Source: Uliginosibacterium aquaticum (lineage in GTDB: Bacteria > Pseudomonadota > Gammaproteobacteria > Burkholderiales > Rhodocyclaceae). Taken from it: a DNA stretch of 64,000 bases. Made by a program: the position numbers and the translations under genes. Positions 61,397 to 64,000 of this stretch are shown one piece after another; within the stretch, counting starts at the first letter, position 1; the number at the start of each line of letters is the position of its first letter. The stretch is taken from positions 620,001 through 684,000 of the forward strand of contig NZ_JABCSC020000003.1 in assembly GCF_012972705.2 (NCBI RefSeq). The letters are read 5' to 3'. The notes below the pieces were generated by a model, which was not told the DNA's origin, ran no database searches, and saw only the letters and a list, made by a program, of their open reading frames with translations.

Positions 61397-61855
61397 ATGA
61401 AGATCAAGCATCTGAGTGCTTTGTTGGTATCCGGGCTTTTGCTGCTTGCCTGTTCCACGCCGCAGATTCCTGTGGCCGGCACCCCGCAGATGGATGCACA
61501 GGCCAAAACCTTTGCAGTGCATCCGGCCCGCGCCCGGATCTATGTATATCGCAATCTCAGTAGTCTCAGCGAAGAGTTGCGGGTGAATGGTGTCGCAGTC
61601 GGCACGCTCATGGGCCGCAGTTATCTGCCGCTTGAAGTCTCTCCGGGTACTTATCGCCTGCAGGCCAAGCGTGAGCGCGAGACGATTCTGGAGTTGAATG
61701 TGCTGGCCGGGCGTAATTACTTCGTGCTGCTGGAGGCGATCGAATCGCCCATGAACTACCGCAGTTCGTTGCGAGAGGTGAGTGAGGCCGAGGCGCGCGA
61801 GGCGATCAAGAGCAGCCAACTGCTGCTGTCGTCGGTTTATCCGCTCAGCCCCTGA
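61397..61855 (+). CDS. DUF2846-like lipoprotein, second copy
   Basis: The 152-residue protein has a lipoprotein signal ending LLLLAC at Cys19. Mature part: MDAQAKTFAVHPARARIYVYRNL, NGVAVGTLMGRSYLPLEVSPG and GRNYFVLLEAIE. It aligns by eye along its length with the lipoprotein at 23747-24193 (QDAAAKSFAVTADKANVYIYRN; KNYFVWQE). It follows cphA after 65 bases with GGAGGGCG upstream of the start and ends in a strong terminator, so it could be partly cotranscribed with the cyanophycin genes. Function unknown. Confidence 0.82.
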   Translation: MKIKHLSALLVSGLLLLACSTPQIPVAGTPQMDAQAKTFAVHPARARIYVYRNLSSLSEELRVNGVAVGTLMGRSYLPLEVSPGTYRLQAKRERETILELNVLAGRNYFVLLEAIESPMNYRSSLREVSEAEAREAIKSSQLLLSSVYPLSP

Positions 61856-61873
61856 GGGGACGTCACGTCGACG

Positions 61874-61900
61874 AAAAAGAGCGCCCGCGGGCGCTTTTTT
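61874..61900. terminator. Bidirectional terminator
   Basis: AAAAAGAGCGCCCGCGGGCG continues into CTTTTTT: a GC stem with A and T tracts, between convergent genes at 61855 and 61922. Confidence 0.9.
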
Positions 61901-61921
61901 CGCGTTCTGCTGCGAGGCGAA

Positions 61922-62509
61922 TTACTTCTTGGTTTTAGGGGCTGCCTGCGCCGTGACGGTGATGGCCAAGGCCTGGCTGAACACGCCTTCGACCTGATCA
62001 CCGACCTTCACTTCCGCCAGCTTGGCCGGATCTTCCACCTTGAGTTCCACGATGCGACCAGCGGCGCCCTTTACAGTCACGAGTTTCTTGACGCTATCCA
62101 CGGCAATCACGTCTGCCACGAACTGCACTTCGCGTTCGAACAGGGCGCCTGGCTTCTTGCCCTTGGGGGTACGGCCGACCATGGCTCCTGCCGTGGTGTG
62201 GGCTTCGCCTTTGACTTTCTTGAGCTGCATGGCAATGGCTTCAAAGTACTCGGCACTGACTTGATCACCTGCGCGCAGATTGTCCAGGTTACGGGCTTCC
62301 GCACCCGCGACCAAATCGAAAGTCTCGCCATCTTTGCTGCGCAGGGTCACCTTGCGGGATTTCAGGTTGACGGTGACCACCGTTGCTTCGAACTTGGCAG
62401 AAACCGCCATGCCGCCACCAGGCACACTGGCTGCTGCCGGCTCGGCAGCGAAGATCGGCGTGGCGAAGAGGCTAACGGTGAGCAGGGAGAGAGTGCAGAG
62501 TGCGCGCAT
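61922..62509 (-). CDS. Periplasmic protein with two similar small beta domains
   Basis: The 195-residue protein has a signal peptide (MRALCTLSLLTVSLFATPIFA, about 1-21). Two similar halves follow: FEATVVTVNLKSRKVTLRSK with AGDQVSAEYFEAIAMQL, and VADVIAVDSVKKLVTVKG with VGDQVEGVFSQALAITV. Each looks like a small OB- or SH3-type barrel. I know no activity. The C-terminal TKK tail is basic. It appears monocistronic. Confidence 0.75.
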   Translation of the reverse strand: MRALCTLSLLTVSLFATPIFAAEPAAASVPGGGMAVSAKFEATVVTVNLKSRKVTLRSKDGETFDLVAGAEARNLDNLRAGDQVSAEYFEAIAMQLKKVKGEAHTTAGAMVGRTPKGKKPGALFEREVQFVADVIAVDSVKKLVTVKGAAGRIVELKVEDPAKLAEVKVGDQVEGVFSQALAITVTAQAAPKTKK

Positions 62510-62677
62510 GTGACGATCCTTGTGGTCAGAGTGAGAAACGGGAAGCGCTGGCGCATCGTTGAATGCCTTGATGGCCGGCGTATGGCGCTACGATCCGTGG
62601 GAACATAGCATGGATCAGATTCGTATTTTTTGCCCGCAGGGGCGGCTGCCGCCGCGCCCGGCCATCGGAGAGTTCTC

Positions 62678-62779
62678 ATGCCTGGATCTGCCCGACTCGC
62701 CTTGCGTCTGATGCTTCTGTGCTATGCAATACGGGCCGCCGCCCCTTGTTCCGAGCTGAAGCTAGGTGGCGCGCAATGA
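62678..62779 (+). CDS. Short ORF coupled to the phospholipase D-like gene
   Basis: ATG 62678 opens a 33-codon frame (MPGSARLALRLMLLCYAIRA and 13 more) with GGAG placed eight bases upstream. Its TGA overlaps the ATG of the next gene (ATGA at 62776-62779). The product would be a small basic protein with a hydrophobic central stretch. It may be a leader for translational coupling or a small membrane protein; evidence is positional only. Confidence 0.4.
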   Translation: MPGSARLALRLMLLCYAIRAAAPCSELKLGGAQ

Positions 62780-64000
62780 AGTTCTTGCGTGGTGTGCTGC
62801 TGGCGTGCGTGTTGCTCATTGGTGCTTGTGCCACGCCGCGCCGCGATCCTGCGCGTAGCGAACTGCCCTTGCCGGAGCCCAACGATCCAACTCGGCTGGA
62901 GCAATTGGCGGAACAGGAACTGGGTACGAGCCCACAACTGAATGCCTTCCGTTTGCTCCCCGAGAGTGTCGAGGCTCTGCTGGCCCGCCTGATGCTGGCC
63001 CGCACCGCCGGACGCTCGCTGGACCTGCAGTACTACATCTGGCGCGATGACCTTACGGGGCGACTGTTGACCCAGGCATTGCTCGAAGCTGCCGATCGGG
63101 GTGTAAGGGTTCGCGTGCTGCTGGACGATGTGGGGAGCAGCGCCAATGACAAACTATTGCTGGCGCTGGATGCGCATCCACTGGTGGAAATCCGCCTGTT
63201 CAACCCCGTCAGCTCACGCTCCTTCCGTACCCTGGGCATGGTGCAGGACTTCTCGCGCATCAACCGGCGCATGCATAACAAGGCTTTCCTGGCTGATCGT
63301 AAGATGGCCATCGTGGGTGGGCGCAATATTGGTGATGAGTATTTCGGGGCCTCGAACGAGATTGCCTTCGGTGATCTTGATGTGCTGACCTTTGGCCCAG
63401 TGCTGTCGGAATTACAGGACTCCTTTCAGCGGTACTGGGATTCTCCGGCCGCTATTCCGATCGAGGATCTTCTGAACGACGTGGCGGGCCCTAATGAACT
63501 CGATGCCCTGCGCCGTGATCTGACTGGCTTTCTGAGCACACAGCGCGATAGTCCCTATGCGCAGCTTGGCAGCAGCATTCTGGCGACCTGGTTTGGCGAT
63601 GCATCGATCACTTTTCACCGCGGTGATGCGCGCGTTCTGCAGGATGATCCTGCCAAGATCAGCCGCCCGCCGGGCAACATGGCTGGCACCCTGATCACCC
63701 AGTTTGGCTATTCGTTGGTTCAGCCTGCAGAAGAAGTCTTGCTCGTATCGCCCTACTTTGTGCCGGGCAAGGCCGGACTGGAGTGGTTTCGAGGCCTCAC
63801 TGCGCGTGGCATACGGGTGACCGTACTGACCAATTCGCTGGCGGCTAGCGATGTGGCTGCGGTGCACTCCGGCTATGAACGCTATCGCAAGGAACTGCTG
63901 GCTGCCGGCGTGCGCCTGTACGAAATGCGCCCGGAATCGGACCCGGACGGTGAGCGCAAGCACACCCACATGTATCTAGGTTCTTCACGCGCTTCGCTGC
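62776..64000 (+). CDS. Phospholipase D / cardiolipin synthase-like lipoprotein, 5' part
   Basis: The open frame starts at ATG 62776 and runs off the window after about 408 codons. A lipoprotein signal (MKFLRGVLLACVLLIGAC, Cys18) is followed by FRLLPESVEALLARLMLA, RSLDLQYYIWRDDLTGRLL and the first HKD motif MHNKAFLADRKMAIVGGRN (H-x-K-x4-D at about 175). The second half begins with LVSPYFVPGKAGLEWFRGL; the second HKD motif is only entered at the edge (KHTHMYLGSSRASL). This layout fits the ClsC-type phospholipase D family, which makes cardiolipin or transfers phosphatidyl groups. The lipid anchor predicts a periplasmic face location. Confidence 0.9.
   Translation, partial: MKFLRGVLLACVLLIGACATPRRDPARSELPLPEPNDPTRLEQLAEQELGTSPQLNAFRLLPESVEALLARLMLARTAGRSLDLQYYIWRDDLTGRLLTQALLEAADRGVRVRVLLDDVGSSANDKLLLALDAHPLVEIRLFNPVSSRSFRTLGMVQDFSRINRRMHNKAFLADRKMAIVGGRNIGDEYFGASNEIAFGDLDVLTFGPVLSELQDSFQRYWDSPAAIPIEDLLNDVAGPNELDALRRDLTGFLSTQRDSPYAQLGSSILATWFGDASITFHRGDARVLQDDPAKISRPPGNMAGTLITQFGYSLVQPAEEVLLVSPYFVPGKAGLEWFRGLTARGIRVTVLTNSLAASDVAAVHSGYERYRKELLAAGVRLYEMRPESDPDGERKHTHMYLGSSRASL

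Overview
The window is a contiguous stretch of high-GC chromosome (my impression is low to mid 60s percent GC) from a Gram-negative bacterium. PyrE and ExoIII side by side, ClpS-ClpA, RlmM, an E. coli-type LysA, outer-membrane and lipoprotein genes, and a betaproteobacterial-style pair of cyanophycin synthetases point to a betaproteobacterium, probably near Rhodocyclales. The assignment is an inference from gene content. I saw no rRNA, tRNA, CRISPR array, prophage or complete insertion sequence.

Left edge, 1-2801: a partial molybdopterin oxidoreductase, a small secreted protein and pyrE on the minus strand, divergent from exodeoxyribonuclease III.

2881-22843: a biosynthetic locus for an aryl polyene pigment of the xanthomonadin type, in two converging arms. 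The plus arm has an ACP, a ketosynthase, a XanB2-like chorismatase (hydroxybenzoate head group), a MipA/OmpV protein, a lysophospholipid-type acyltransferase, a family 2 glycosyltransferase and a UbiE-like methyltransferase. The minus arm starts at a second ACP with a clear -10 box. It continues with a COG4648 membrane protein, an AMP-ligase, a short hotdog dehydratase, an LpxL-like acyltransferase, a LolA-like carrier, an MMPL exporter, a hydrolase, a polysaccharide deacetylase, a methyltransferase, a ketosynthase fused to a chain-length-factor-like domain, an ApeP-like dehydratase and FabG. A 272-bp palindromic MITE-like element splits the minus arm and supplies the stop codon region of the methyltransferase. 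An RlmN-like gene, yggL and a small secreted protein sit between the arms.

22984-29721: a phosphoribosyltransferase, a DUF2846 lipoprotein, GlpM, RlmA, an orphan MacB-type permease and an overlapping run msrA / metallo-hydrolase / tcdA / cbiX.

29784-36884: a signalling module consisting of a histidine kinase with eight PAS domains, a receiver-HATPase protein, a receiver-PAS-PP2C phosphatase and a SpoIIAA-like protein. This looks like two-component input feeding a partner switch.

36960-46425: mostly housekeeping genes: an EamA transporter, aceA, clpA-clpS, a cold-shock protein, an RluE-type pseudouridine synthase, a DUF192 protein, rhlE and rlmM.

46448-50584: a tight four-gene operon of a CPA2 antiporter, a YbdK-type carboxylate-amine ligase, a PuuD-like amidotransferase and a LysR regulator. 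lysA follows.

52225-61331: the cyanophycin locus. The CphA paralogue and CphA1 read rightward. A divergent four-gene overlapping operon (ABC transporter with zinc ribbon, DUF1854 protein, a small secreted protein, a CapA-family protein) reads leftward.

61397-64000: a second DUF2846 lipoprotein, a duplicated-domain periplasmic protein and a phospholipase D-type lipoprotein preceded by a coupled 33-codon ORF. Dispersed repeats are four REP-like double hairpins and one fragment of the MITE terminus.
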